DNA of 64,000 nucleotides, from assembly GCF_008806595.1 (NCBI RefSeq), contig NZ_VZRB01000009.1, positions 1 through 64,000 on the forward strand. The letters are read 5' to 3'. Made by a program: the position numbers and the translations under genes. This DNA is from Streptomyces luteolifulvus. GTDB taxonomy: Bacteria; Actinomycetota; Actinomycetes; Streptomycetales; Streptomycetaceae. Position 1 is the first letter of the stretch; every line of letters begins with the position of its first letter. Below are positions 18,044-26,485 of the stretch, in pieces. The notes beneath the pieces are model-generated. The model was not told where the DNA came from. It saw only the letters and a program-made list of their open reading frames with translations, and ran no database searches.

Positions 18044-18742
18044 ATGCGCCGTCCGTTGCGCCGTCCGAGGCTTCGCAGACCGCGCTTTCCGCGCACGCGT
18101 GCGGGGCAGCGGCGGCTGGTGCAGGTCGTGATGGCCGGGTGGGTGCTCGCGCTGCTTCCGGTGACCTGGATGTGGGTGACGACGGGCGACCGGCTGGGGA
18201 CCGCCGAGGACGCGCCGCGTACCGATGTCGCCGTCGTCTTCGGCGCCGGGCTGTGGGCGGGCGAGCCGTCCCCGTATCTGGCGCACCGGCTGGATGCGGC
18301 GGCGAAGCTGTACCGCGAGGACCGGATCGAGGTCGTCCTCGTCACCGGTGACAACAGCAGGAAGGACTACGACGAGCCGGACGCGATGCGCACCTATCTG
18401 ACGAAGCACGGGGTGCCGGACGCGCGGATCGTCAGCGACTACGCGGGCTTCGACACCTGGGACTCCTGTGTCCGCGCCAAGAAGATCTTCGGTGTCGACA
18501 GGGCGGTCCTGATCAGCCAGGGCTTCCACATCCGGCGGGCGGTCGCGCTGTGCCGGGCGGCGGGTGTCGAGTCGTACGGCGTCGGGGTCGACGCCAAGCA
18601 CGACGTCACCTGGTACTACGGGGGCGCCCGGGAGATCGTCGCGGCGGGCAAGGCGGCCCTGGACGCGGTGTTCGAGCCCGACCCGCGGTTCCTCGGGCGG
18701 AAGGAACCAGGGGTGAGCAGGGCTCTTGCCGACGCCCGCTGA
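18044..18742 (+). CDS. SanA/YdcF-like membrane protein (DUF218)
   Basis: 232 aa. An Arg-rich N-terminus (residues 1-26) precedes one membrane helix (VVMAGWVLALLPVTWMWV, about 29-46), so the domain should face outward. The DUF218 core has AVVFGAGLWAGEPSPYLAHR, LVTGDNSRKDYDEPDAM and LISQGFHIRRAVALCRAAG. E. coli SanA and YdcF belong here and affect envelope permeability; their chemistry is not settled. It lies between the chelatase gene and nasA but has its own orientation and no operon partner. Confidence 0.85.
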   Translation: MRRPLRRPRLRRPRFPRTRAGQRRLVQVVMAGWVLALLPVTWMWVTTGDRLGTAEDAPRTDVAVVFGAGLWAGEPSPYLAHRLDAAAKLYREDRIEVVLVTGDNSRKDYDEPDAMRTYLTKHGVPDARIVSDYAGFDTWDSCVRAKKIFGVDRAVLISQGFHIRRAVALCRAAGVESYGVGVDAKHDVTWYYGGAREIVAAGKAALDAVFEPDPRFLGRKEPGVSRALADAR

Positions 18743-18840
18743 AGCGGGGGGCGCTCTGTCGAGGAACATGCCGCCTTTCGGGGAACGCGCCGCGCCTCAC
18801 GCCGGCCGGACGGCCGCGGGGAGGTCGCCGTCCCGGCCGT

Positions 18841-18889
18841 GTAACAGGGCGCCGTCCCGCCCGTAACAAGGCGGAAGCACGCTGGGTGA
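18841..18889 (+). promoter_or_regulatory. Candidate GlnR box upstream of nasA
   Basis: Five-base half sites occur at exact 11-bp spacing: GTAAC (18841), CCGTC (18852), GTAAC (18863), GAAGC (18874), GGTGA (18885). This follows the published GlnR pattern gTnAC-n6-GaAAC-n6 with perfect a-sites and degenerate b-sites. GlnR is the nitrogen regulator of Streptomyces. The oddity is that the array ends 1 bp before the ATG. Confidence 0.55.
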
Positions 18890-18890
18890 C

Positions 18891-21032
18891 ATGCAGAACT
18901 CCGCGACGCCCACGCACTGCCCGTACTGCGCCCTGCAGTGCGGCATGAACCTGACGCCCGCACCGGACGGGACCGTCGAGGTGAGTGAGCGCGCGGATTT
19001 CCCGGTGAACCGGGGCGCGCTGTGCGGCAAGGGCCGTACGGCGCCGGCGGTGCTCTCGTCCCGGGTGCGGCTGACCTCCCCGTTGGTGCGCTCCGAGGGC
19101 ACACTCGTGCCCGCCTCCTGGGACGAGGCACTGGACCGGATCGCCGAGGGGCTCTCCCGCACGCGCGCGGAGCACGGCCCGGACGCCTGCGGGGTGTTCG
19201 GCGGGGGCGGTCTGACCAACGAGAAGGCGTACACGCTCGGCAAGTTCGCGCGGGTGGTGCTCGGCACCTCGCAGATCGACTACAACGGCCGCTTCTGCAT
19301 GTCGTCGGCGGCGGCCGCGGGCATGAAGGCGTTCGGCCTCGACCGCGGGCTGCCGTTCCCGCTGGAGGACATCCCGAAGACGGGGTGTGTGATCCTCGTC
19401 GGCTCCAATCTCGCCGAGACCATGCCACCGTCGCTCCGGTTCTTCAGCGAGCTGCGCGAGAACGGCGGCACGCTGATCGTCGTGGACCCGCGCCGCACGA
19501 AGACCGCCGACCAGGCCGATCTGCACCTCGCGCCCCGGCCGGGGACGGACCTGGCGCTGGCGCTGGGCCTGCTGCACCTGGTCGTGGCCGAGGGGCGGGT
19601 GGACGAGGCATATGTCCAGGAGCGCACCGCCGGCTGGGAGGACGCCCGGGCGGCGGCGATGGCGCACTGGCCGGAGCACGTGGAACGGATCACGGGGGTG
19701 TCCGTTCCCCAACTGCGGGAGGCCGTACGGCTGTTCTGCGAGCCGGAGGCCGCGATGGTGCTCACCGCACGCGGACCCGAGCAGCAGTCCAAGGGTACGG
19801 ACACGGTGGGCGCGTGGATCAACCTGTGCCTGGCGACGGGCCGGGCGGGGCGTCCCCTGTCCGGGTACGGCTGTCTGACCGGGCAGGGCAACGGGCAGGG
19901 CGGGCGGGAGCACGGCCAGAAGGCCGACCAGCTGCCCGGCTACCGCAAGCTCACCGACCCGGCGGCACGCCGGCATGTGGCCGAGGTGTGGGGCGTGGAC
20001 CCGGACAGCCTTCCCGGGCCGGGACGCAGCGCGTACGAGCTGCTCGACGCGCTGGGCACGGACATCCGTTCCCTGCTGCTGATGGGCTCCAACCCGGTGG
20101 TGTCGGCGCCGCGCGCCGCGCACATCGAGGAACGGCTGCGGTCGCTGGACTTCCTGGCCGTCGCCGATGTGGTGCTCTCGGAGACGGCGGCGCTCGCGGA
20201 CGTCGTCCTGCCGGTCACCCAGTGGGCCGAGGAGACCGGGACGACGACCAACCTGGAGGGCCGGGTGCTGTTGCGCAAGCGCGCGATCACCCCGCCGGCC
20301 GGGGTGCGCAGCGACCTGGAGGTGCTGAACGGGCTGGCCGGCCGCCTCGGCGTGGAGAAGGGCTTCCCGACGGACCCCGAGGAGGTCTTCGAGGAGCTGC
20401 GCCGGGCGAGCGCGGGCGGGCCCGCGGACTACTCCGGGATCACCTACCCCAGGCTGGCCGAGGAGAACGGGGTGTTCTGGCCGTGTCCGGAGGCTCCGGA
20501 GGACGGCGAGGACGCGTCACTGGACGCGCCCGCGGACGACCCGGTGCGGGACGCCGCCGGCGCCGCCCACCCCGGCACGCCCCGGCTCTTCCTCGACCGG
20601 TTCGCCACCGAGGACGGGCGGGCCCGGTTCGTGGCCGTGTCGCACCGGGCGGCCGCCGAGGAGCCGGACGACGAGTACCCCGTACTGCTGACGACCGGGC
20701 GGGTCGTGGCGCAGTACCAGTCCGGCGCCCAGACCCGGCGCGTGGACGAGCTGAACGCCGCCGCGCCGGGCCCGTTCGTGGAGCTGCATCCGCGGCTGGC
20801 GGAGCGGCTCGGGGCGGCCGAGGGCGATCCGGTGGCGGTCGTCTCCCGCCGGGGCCGGGCCGTGGCACCGGCCCGGATCACCAGCGGCATCCGCCCGGAC
20901 ACCGTCTTCATGCCCTTCCACTGGCCGGGCGAGGGCCGCGCCAACACCCTCACCAACCCGGCGCTCGACCCGACCTCCCGGATGCCGGAGTTCAAGGCGT
21001 GCGCGGTGCGCGTGGAGGCAGTCCAGGAGTGA
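18891..21032 (+). CDS. nasA: Assimilatory nitrate reductase, molybdopterin oxidoreductase
   Basis: 713 aa. It reduces nitrate to nitrite in the cytoplasm using a bis-MGD molybdenum cofactor. The N-terminal [4Fe-4S] ligands are C10, C13, C17 and C45 (HCPYCALQCGMN, GALCGKG). The likely Mo-ligand Cys is in NGRFCMSSAAAAG near residue 135. MGSNPVVSAP and the C-terminal molybdopterin dinucleotide domain (VLLTTGRVVAQYQSGAQTRR) complete the fold. The length fits the short actinobacterial NasA without an extra [2Fe-2S] domain. The ribosome binding site is weak. It converges with the gene at 21066. Nitrite would pass to NirBD, encoded 4 kb downstream. Confidence 0.93.
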   Translation: MQNSATPTHCPYCALQCGMNLTPAPDGTVEVSERADFPVNRGALCGKGRTAPAVLSSRVRLTSPLVRSEGTLVPASWDEALDRIAEGLSRTRAEHGPDACGVFGGGGLTNEKAYTLGKFARVVLGTSQIDYNGRFCMSSAAAAGMKAFGLDRGLPFPLEDIPKTGCVILVGSNLAETMPPSLRFFSELRENGGTLIVVDPRRTKTADQADLHLAPRPGTDLALALGLLHLVVAEGRVDEAYVQERTAGWEDARAAAMAHWPEHVERITGVSVPQLREAVRLFCEPEAAMVLTARGPEQQSKGTDTVGAWINLCLATGRAGRPLSGYGCLTGQGNGQGGREHGQKADQLPGYRKLTDPAARRHVAEVWGVDPDSLPGPGRSAYELLDALGTDIRSLLLMGSNPVVSAPRAAHIEERLRSLDFLAVADVVLSETAALADVVLPVTQWAEETGTTTNLEGRVLLRKRAITPPAGVRSDLEVLNGLAGRLGVEKGFPTDPEEVFEELRRASAGGPADYSGITYPRLAEENGVFWPCPEAPEDGEDASLDAPADDPVRDAAGAAHPGTPRLFLDRFATEDGRARFVAVSHRAAAEEPDDEYPVLLTTGRVVAQYQSGAQTRRVDELNAAAPGPFVELHPRLAERLGAAEGDPVAVVSRRGRAVAPARITSGIRPDTVFMPFHWPGEGRANTLTNPALDPTSRMPEFKACAVRVEAVQE

Positions 21033-21065
21033 TCGTCCAGAAGGACGTCGGGACGGCACATACGT

Positions 21066-21509
21066 TCACCGGCCGGTCGCCCGGGGTGAGCCGGGCGGCC
21101 GACAGCGCGCCCGCCAGTCCCCGCTCTCGATGAGCCTGCCGTGCACGCGCAGCCGCGCGGCGACGGCGGGGGCGGCCAGATACACCCAGGCCCGCAGGAC
21201 CGTGCCGTCCGTGCGGGTCACTTCCCGTTCCACCCGCTCGTAGAGGTTGCCGGGGTCGCCCGAAGCGTAGTCCTCCAAGTGGTCGAGGTCGCGCAGGAGT
21301 TCGCCGTACCTCTCGGGCCGCGCGCTCACCACCTCCCCGGTCACCACGCCGGCCGGCTCCGGCACGGCGTAGGGATATCCCGGGCCGTCGTACAGCACCG
21401 CGCCGTCGAGGCGTGCCGGTTCCTCGGAGCGGGTGCGGCCGCGCAGGAACGCGTCGTGGTTGTGCTCGCCGGGGCGGAGGGTGCCGTAGACGAAGAACGG
21501 GAGTCTCAC
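21066..21509 (-). CDS. Gamma-glutamylcyclotransferase-like (AIG2/GGCT fold) protein
   Basis: 147 aa. The family start FFVYGTLRPGEHNHD is unmistakable (YGTL nucleotide/substrate loop), followed by YPYAVPEPAGVVTGEVV and LDHLEDYASGDPGNLYERV, where the Glu is the usual catalytic acid. Members open or cyclise gamma-glutamyl amines or peptides; the substrate here is unknown. It is monocistronic and convergent with nasA, leaving 33 bp between stop codons. Confidence 0.88.
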   Translation of the reverse strand: MRLPFFVYGTLRPGEHNHDAFLRGRTRSEEPARLDGAVLYDGPGYPYAVPEPAGVVTGEVVSARPERYGELLRDLDHLEDYASGDPGNLYERVEREVTRTDGTVLRAWVYLAAPAVAARLRVHGRLIESGDWRARCRPPGSPRATGR

Positions 21510-21635
21510 AGAAACGATTCTCTCCCCTCACACACCGGCACATCCGCACCATGGACACGACTTGTCATGCCCTCTTAAATCTCAGTCAGTCAGCGCCGCC
21601 CCCACGCGCCCCAAGGCGCCTTCCCTAGGAGACCG

Positions 21636-23279
21636 ATGAGCCGGACACGGTACATCAGAGGTTCCCGACGCGCAGCGGCCTCGGCGGCCGCCACCACCGC
21701 CGCCCTGCTGGCCGCCGCGCTCTCCCCGCCCGCCGAAGCCGCGGACAGACCCACCCGGAGCAACGCGATCGAGAACGCCGCGGCAGCGCTCATGGACCAC
21801 GCCGCGAGCCTGGGTCTCGGCTCCGCTCAGGACACGACCGTACGCGACGTCGTCGTCGACGAGGACGGCACCCAGCACGTCCGCTACGACCGCACCTACC
21901 GCGAACTCCCCGTGCTGGGCGGCGACTTCGTGGTCCATCTGGCCGCCGACGGCTCGTACCGCAGCGCCTCGCGCGCGACGAAGCGGTCCATATCCCTCAA
22001 GAGCGTGACCCCCGCGCTGTCCGCGCCCAGGGCCGCCGACCTCGCGGTGAACGCGCTGCGCGCCGCCAACCTCGGCGAGACCCTGAAGAAGGTGACGGCC
22101 AAGCCGCAGCTGGTCGTGGACGCCCTGCACGGCGCCCCGAAGCTGGCCTGGCGGACCGACGCGGTGGCCCAGGACTCGCTCGGCAACCCGGTCGCCCGTA
22201 CGGTGCTGACCGACGCCCGCACCGGTGCGCAGATCGACGCCTGGGACAGCATCGAGACCGCGACCGGCGACGGGACGTCGCTCTACAGCGGGACGGTCGC
22301 GCTGGAGACCACGCTGTCGGGATCGACGTACCAGCTCAAGGACGCCACCCGCGGGAACACGTACACCGGTGACGCGGCGAACAAGACCGACCTGTGTTTC
22401 CTCGGCATCTGCTTGCGGCGCGCGCCGTCGACGGTGTTCACGGACGCCGACAACCACTGGGGCACGGGCACGGCGTCCGACCGCGCCTCGGCCGCGGTGG
22501 ACGCGCAGTACGGCACCGACACAACCTGGGACTACTACAAGAACGTCCACGGGCGCAGCGGCATCGCGGGCGACGGCAAGGGCTCGTACAACCGGGTGCA
22601 CTACGGCAGCAACTACAACAACGCCTTCTGGGACGACAGTTGCTTCTGCATGACGTACGGGGACGGCGACGGGACCACGTTCGGGCCGCTGGTGTCCCTG
22701 GACGTGGCCGGCCACGAGATGTCGCACGGCGTCACCTCGAAGACGGCGGCGCTGACGTACTCCGGCGAGCCCGGCGGTCTCAACGAGGCGACCTCGGACA
22801 TCTTCGGGAGCCTGGTGGAGTGGTACGCGAACAACCCGTCGGACGCCGGTGACTACCTGATCGGCGAGAAGATCGTCCGCTCCGGCTTCGGCCGGGACGC
22901 CCTGCGCTCCATGGACAAGCCGAGCAAGGACGGCGACTCGGCGGACTGCTGGAGCAGTTCGGTCGGGAATCTCGACGTCCACTACTCGTCCGGCGTGGCG
23001 AACCACTTCGCGTACCTCCTGGCGGAGGGCAGCGGCGCAAAGACGGTGGGCGGGGTCAGTTACAACTCGCCGACCTGCAACGGCTCGACGGTCACCGGCA
23101 TCGGACGGGACAAGCTCGGCGCGATCTGGTACCGGGCCCTGACGGTCTACATGACGTCGTCGACGAAGTACGCGGGCGCACGGACGGCGACCCTGAACGC
23201 GGCGAAGGACCTGTACGGCGCCGGCAGCGCGGAGCACGACGCGGTGGCGGCGGCGTGGAGCGCGGTCGATGTGAGCTGA
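21636..23279 (+). CDS. Secreted neutral zinc metalloprotease, thermolysin-like (peptidase family M4)
   Basis: 547 aa preproenzyme. Signal peptide at residues 1-36 (Arg-rich start, hydrophobic Ala/Leu core, ending PPAEA). An FTP/PepSY-type propeptide runs to about residue 215. In the catalytic domain the zinc motif HEMSH appears in LDVAGHEMSHGVTS, with the third ligand Glu in GGLNEATSDIFGS and the C-terminal catalytic region SSGVANHFAYLLAEG. Four or more Cys, unusual for thermolysin, suggest disulfides (LCFLGICLRR, DDSCFCMTYG). GGAGA precedes the ATG. A strong hairpin follows, so it is monocistronic. Confidence 0.95.
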   Translation: MSRTRYIRGSRRAAASAAATTAALLAAALSPPAEAADRPTRSNAIENAAAALMDHAASLGLGSAQDTTVRDVVVDEDGTQHVRYDRTYRELPVLGGDFVVHLAADGSYRSASRATKRSISLKSVTPALSAPRAADLAVNALRAANLGETLKKVTAKPQLVVDALHGAPKLAWRTDAVAQDSLGNPVARTVLTDARTGAQIDAWDSIETATGDGTSLYSGTVALETTLSGSTYQLKDATRGNTYTGDAANKTDLCFLGICLRRAPSTVFTDADNHWGTGTASDRASAAVDAQYGTDTTWDYYKNVHGRSGIAGDGKGSYNRVHYGSNYNNAFWDDSCFCMTYGDGDGTTFGPLVSLDVAGHEMSHGVTSKTAALTYSGEPGGLNEATSDIFGSLVEWYANNPSDAGDYLIGEKIVRSGFGRDALRSMDKPSKDGDSADCWSSSVGNLDVHYSSGVANHFAYLLAEGSGAKTVGGVSYNSPTCNGSTVTGIGRDKLGAIWYRALTVYMTSSTKYAGARTATLNAAKDLYGAGSAEHDAVAAAWSAVDVS

Positions 23280-23296
23280 TCCCTGCGGGTGCGTGA

Positions 23297-23333
23297 CACG
23301 GTCGCCCCGGGCTTGCGGCCCGGGGCGACCGTG
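23297..23333 (+). terminator. Strong hairpin terminator after the M4 protease
   Basis: A perfect 15-bp stem, CACGGTCGCCCCGGG (23297-23311) with its complement at 23319-23333, around a 7-nt loop. It begins 17 bp after the stop codon. Confidence 0.85.
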
Positions 23334-23669
23334 GTTCTTCCGGGGCGGTCGGCCGACGATGCGGCGTACCGGTTGCCCCATGACACGGGCGATGGTCTCG
23401 GCATCGGCGGCTGCTTCGGCTGCACGCCGGGGCCGCGCGTGGCGCGGGTCACCCGTTCACCCGTGCACCCCGACCCGTTCGGGTTCTCTTCCCAAGTACT
23501 CCAGTAGCACCGCAGTGACCTGCCGAAATGCCCGCCCGGGCGGCTCCCGGCTCCCTTCGGGCGACACCCGTTCACCGCATTTCTGACGGCTCGTCAAGGA
23601 GCGGGGGCGACTCGGTGCCACTTACCTCGGAAGGGCAGGGACGCGACCGACGAGCCCGGAGGAGCACCG
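23334..23669. other. Non-coding upstream region of the secreted protein gene
   Basis: No gene supported. It includes CACCCGTTCACCCGTGCACC (23449-23468), a short direct repeat. The last 15 bp give the ribosome binding site GGAGGA for the gene at 23670. No clear promoter hexamers were identified. Confidence 0.4.
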
Positions 23670-24191
23670 ATGCGACGTACCGCCCGTCTGCCGGCCGGCA
23701 TCGCGCTCGCCGTCGTCGCCGTGGGTCTCGCCGCCGCGCCGGCGTCCGCCCGTGGTAGCGGCAGCCTGGAGCTGATCCCCTCCTCCGTCGTACCGGGCGG
23801 ACACGTCACGGCGAACACCACGGCGTGCGGCGACGGCGGCATCGCCGCGGGCGACGCCAGCGCGGTCGGCGCCGGCTCCTTCACGCTCGCGCCCAGCTCG
23901 CACAAGGGCGACGCGATCGGGCAGTTCCGGGTGCCCCCCAGTGCGCAGCCGGGGACGTACGAGATCATCGCGACCTGCGCCGAGGGCGGCCGGCGGGTGT
24001 CGGGGGATCTGGTGGTCACGCTGACGGCCGCCGGGGAGCAGGTGCGGCCCCGGGGCAGTGTGAAGACGGGGACCGGCGGCGCTCTTGGCCCCGATCCCGT
24101 GCAGACCGCGGCCGGTGTGGCGGCTCTGGCCGTCGCCGCCGCGGGCGGTACCTGGCTCCTGCATCGCCGGGCGAGAGGCGACGGGATCTGA
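23670..24191 (+). CDS. Secreted or membrane-anchored protein, possible sortase substrate
   Basis: 173 aa. Signal peptide at residues 1-28 (MRRTARLPAGIALAVVAVGL, ending PASA). A beta-rich outer domain follows with two Cys (TTACGDGG, IATCAEGG) likely forming a disulfide. A Gly-rich stretch (KTGTGGALGPDP), a hydrophobic helix (residues ~147-165) and RRARGDGI form a C-terminal sorting-signal-like tail. No LPXTG or LAXTG motif is visible. The next gene is a sortase, so the pair may be functionally linked, but anchoring by the helix alone is equally possible. Confidence 0.7.
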   Translation: MRRTARLPAGIALAVVAVGLAAAPASARGSGSLELIPSSVVPGGHVTANTTACGDGGIAAGDASAVGAGSFTLAPSSHKGDAIGQFRVPPSAQPGTYEIIATCAEGGRRVSGDLVVTLTAAGEQVRPRGSVKTGTGGALGPDPVQTAAGVAALAVAAAGGTWLLHRRARGDGI

Positions 24192-24298
24192 CGGACACCC
24201 TCCGCTGTCCGTCTGCCGGTACCGCATGTCCCCTCCCCCTTCGGGTCCGACGCCCCTCGCGGCCCGGAGGGGGAGCTGGGCTCACCCTGGAGGCTCCC

Positions 24299-24946
24299 GT
24301 GCGCACCTTCGACACCGTCCGCAGGTTCGGCAACGTCGTCATAGCGGCCGTGTCCGTGGTGGCCCTGTGCTGCGGCGCGTGGCTGCTGCGCAGCGGCATG
24401 GGGGTGCATGCGCCGCCGCAGCCGTCCGCTGCGCAGGCGGGTTCCGGGCGGGACGGGGGGCCGGCCGGGGCGGCCGCCGCGCCTGCGCTGCCGCCCTCGC
24501 CGCCCGACCGGATCCGTATACCGGCGATCCGCGTGTCCGCTCCGCTCAGGGGCCTCGGTCTCACCTCCGCGGGCAGCCTGGAGGTCCCGCCCGCGGGGCG
24601 GAAGAACCTGGCCGGCTGGTACGAGGCCGGCACGACACCCGGGGAGACGGGTACGGCGATCGTGGCCGGGCATGTCGACAACGCCGAGGGGCCCGCGGTC
24701 TTCTACGACCTGGGCGCCCTGAAGAAGGGCAGCGTCGTCGAGGTGGACCGGCGGGACGGGAGGGTCGCGGTGTTCACGGTGGACGCGGTGGAGGTGTACG
24801 AGGCGGAGGACTTCCCCGACGAGAAGGTGTACGGGGCGGCTCGGCGGCCGGAGCTGCGGGTGATCACGTGTGGTGGGGGGTATTCGCGGGCGACGGGGTA
24901 CCGAGGGAACGTGGTGGTGTTCGCGCATCTGACGGGAAGCCGGTGA
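24299..24946 (+). CDS. Sortase, class E/F-like
   Basis: 215 aa from GTG 24299 with GGAGG just upstream. An N-terminal membrane helix (residues ~13-30) is followed by an Ala/Pro linker and a sortase barrel. Catalytic residues are visible: His in AIVAGHVDN, Cys in VITCGGGYSRATGY, and Arg nearby in SRATGYRGNVVVFAH. The short barrel and the TCGG pattern suit the actinobacterial class F group. Sortases cleave sorting signals and join proteins to the cell wall. Its likely client is the upstream gene. Confidence 0.88.
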   Translation: MRTFDTVRRFGNVVIAAVSVVALCCGAWLLRSGMGVHAPPQPSAAQAGSGRDGGPAGAAAAPALPPSPPDRIRIPAIRVSAPLRGLGLTSAGSLEVPPAGRKNLAGWYEAGTTPGETGTAIVAGHVDNAEGPAVFYDLGALKKGSVVEVDRRDGRVAVFTVDAVEVYEAEDFPDEKVYGAARRPELRVITCGGGYSRATGYRGNVVVFAHLTGSR

Positions 24947-25050
24947 GCTGCGCTCGGCGGAGGGGGCCGGTGCGCGGGCGGGTCTGCTGCCGGGGAGCGG
25001 GTCGCGCGGCCCGACGCTGACGGGGGGGCCTTCTGGCCCGCCCTCCTCCT

Positions 25051-25088
25051 CCCCCCGCTCTCGGCTTCGCCCGAGCGGCGGGGACCCC
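25051..25088. repeat. Second copy of the dispersed GC-rich hairpin element
   Basis: CCCCCGCTCTCGGCTTCGC, then CGAGCGGCGGGGACCCC, matches the element at 10309-10345 and continues into CCCCAGCGGC in both places. It folds into a hairpin and probably ends the sortase transcript. The surrounding 24947-25261 stretch holds no gene, only this element and the nir promoter region. Confidence 0.65.
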
Positions 25089-25212
25089 GTCACCCCAGCG
25101 GCGCGCTCGCCCGCAGCCGGGCGGCCACGGTGCGCCTCACAGCGCTCCCCGCCGCGCCTTCCGAACCCTCACACCCGCCCCCGGCCACCGCTGAGGGCAG
25201 CGTTCCTCGTGG

Positions 25213-25239
25213 GAAACAGAGGTGATGCGGTCGGGTAAC
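25213..25239 (+). promoter_or_regulatory. Candidate GlnR box upstream of the nir operon
   Basis: GAAAC (25213), GATGC (25224) and GTAAC (25235) lie at exact 11-bp spacing, matching alternating b/a GlnR half sites. It ends 22 bp before the first start codon. GlnR activation of nirB is established in S. coelicolor; the site here is a pattern match. Confidence 0.55.
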
Positions 25240-25261
25240 ACCCACACCGCACGCTCCTGGC

Positions 25262-26485
25262 ATGACCTCGAATACGCGTGTGGTGGTGATCGGCGCCGGC
25301 CTCGCGGGCGTACGTCTCGCCCGGCGGCTCGGTGAGCTCGGCACGCCCACGCTGGTGATCGGCGAGGAGGAGCACCGGCCGTACAACCGGGTGCTGCTCG
25401 CCGAGGTGCTGGCCGGACGCTACAGCCCCGACGTGATCGCCCTTCCGGCGCCCACGGAGCTGACCCGCGGCCGGGTCACCGGCATCGACCGCGAGGCGCG
25501 GGCCGTACACCTCGCGGACGGCACGGTGATCGCATACGACACCCTCGTCCTCGCCACCGGCTCCAACCCCGTGCTCCCCGCGCTGCGCGGCCTGTTCACG
25601 CCCGACCACGAACTGCCCGAGGGCGTGCACGCGTTCCGCACGATGGACGACTGCCTGGGCCTGTCCAAGGCGGTCAGGCCGGGCGTGCGGGCGGTCGTGA
25701 TCGGCGGCGGGCTCCTCGGCGTGTCCGCGGCCCGCGCGCTCGCCGTGCGCGGCGCCCAGGTCGTCCTCGCCCAGCAGTCCGAGCGGCTGATGGAGCGCCA
25801 GCTCGACCCGAGCGCGTCGAAGCTCGTCAAGCGGCACCTCGTGGAGCTCGGCGTCGAGGTCCACACCGAGTGCCGGGTGCGCGACGTGCGCTGCGTCGGC
25901 GGCGCGGTCCGCTCCGTGGAGATGGCCGACGGGTACGCCCTCGACGCCGACCTCGTGGTCCTGGCCTGCGGCGTCCACCCCCGCGTCGGTCTCGCCAAGG
26001 AGGCGGGGCTCACGGTCCACAAGGGCGTCCTCGTGGACGACCAGCTCCGCACCTCCGACCCGCACATCCGCGCCCTGGGCGACTGTGCCCAGTACGACGG
26101 CACGGTCTACGGACTCGCCGCCCCCGCGCTCGAACAGGCCGACGTCCTGGCCGAGCTGCTGGCGGGCAGCACCGGGAACGCCGACGCCCGCTACACCGGC
26201 ACCCGTTCCCTCACCCGGCTGACTCTCGCCGGGAACAGCGCCTTCGACCTCGCCGCGTTCGGTGAGACGGAGCCGCGCCCCGGCGACGACGTCGTGCAGC
26301 TCGCCGACGCCACCCGAGGCACCTACCGCAAGGTCGTCGTCCGCGACGACCGCCTGGTCGGCGGGGTCCTCGTCGGCGAACTCGGCACCGTCGGCGCCCT
26401 GGCGCGCGCCTGGGAGGGAGCAGAGCCGCTCCCCTCCGGCGGCGGTCCTCTGCTCCACCTGCTCACCAACGATGGAGGCTCCTGA
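25262..26485 (+). CDS. NAD(P)/FAD-dependent oxidoreductase of the nitrite reductase operon
   Basis: 407 aa, homologous to the flavoprotein half of NirB without the iron-sulfur and siroheme parts. FAD fold VVVIGAGLAGVRLARRL at residues 7-23, FAD contact YNRVLLAEVLAGR, NADH fold AVVIGGGLLGVSAARAL near 145, and IRALGDCAQYDG near 272. The stop codon overlaps the nirB start (ATG at 26485), so it is the first gene of the operon. It may supply electrons to NasA or NirB, as NasC-type subunits do elsewhere. Its role is inferred from position. Confidence 0.85.
   Translation: MTSNTRVVVIGAGLAGVRLARRLGELGTPTLVIGEEEHRPYNRVLLAEVLAGRYSPDVIALPAPTELTRGRVTGIDREARAVHLADGTVIAYDTLVLATGSNPVLPALRGLFTPDHELPEGVHAFRTMDDCLGLSKAVRPGVRAVVIGGGLLGVSAARALAVRGAQVVLAQQSERLMERQLDPSASKLVKRHLVELGVEVHTECRVRDVRCVGGAVRSVEMADGYALDADLVVLACGVHPRVGLAKEAGLTVHKGVLVDDQLRTSDPHIRALGDCAQYDGTVYGLAAPALEQADVLAELLAGSTGNADARYTGTRSLTRLTLAGNSAFDLAAFGETEPRPGDDVVQLADATRGTYRKVVVRDDRLVGGVLVGELGTVGALARAWEGAEPLPSGGGPLLHLLTNDGGS

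Noticed and set aside
14063..26485. The two FAD oxidoreductases (14063 and 25262) as duplicates of one nitrite-linked enzyme
   Set aside because: The first matches ferredoxin-reductase C-terminal motifs and the second matches NirB's flavoprotein half; their contexts differ.
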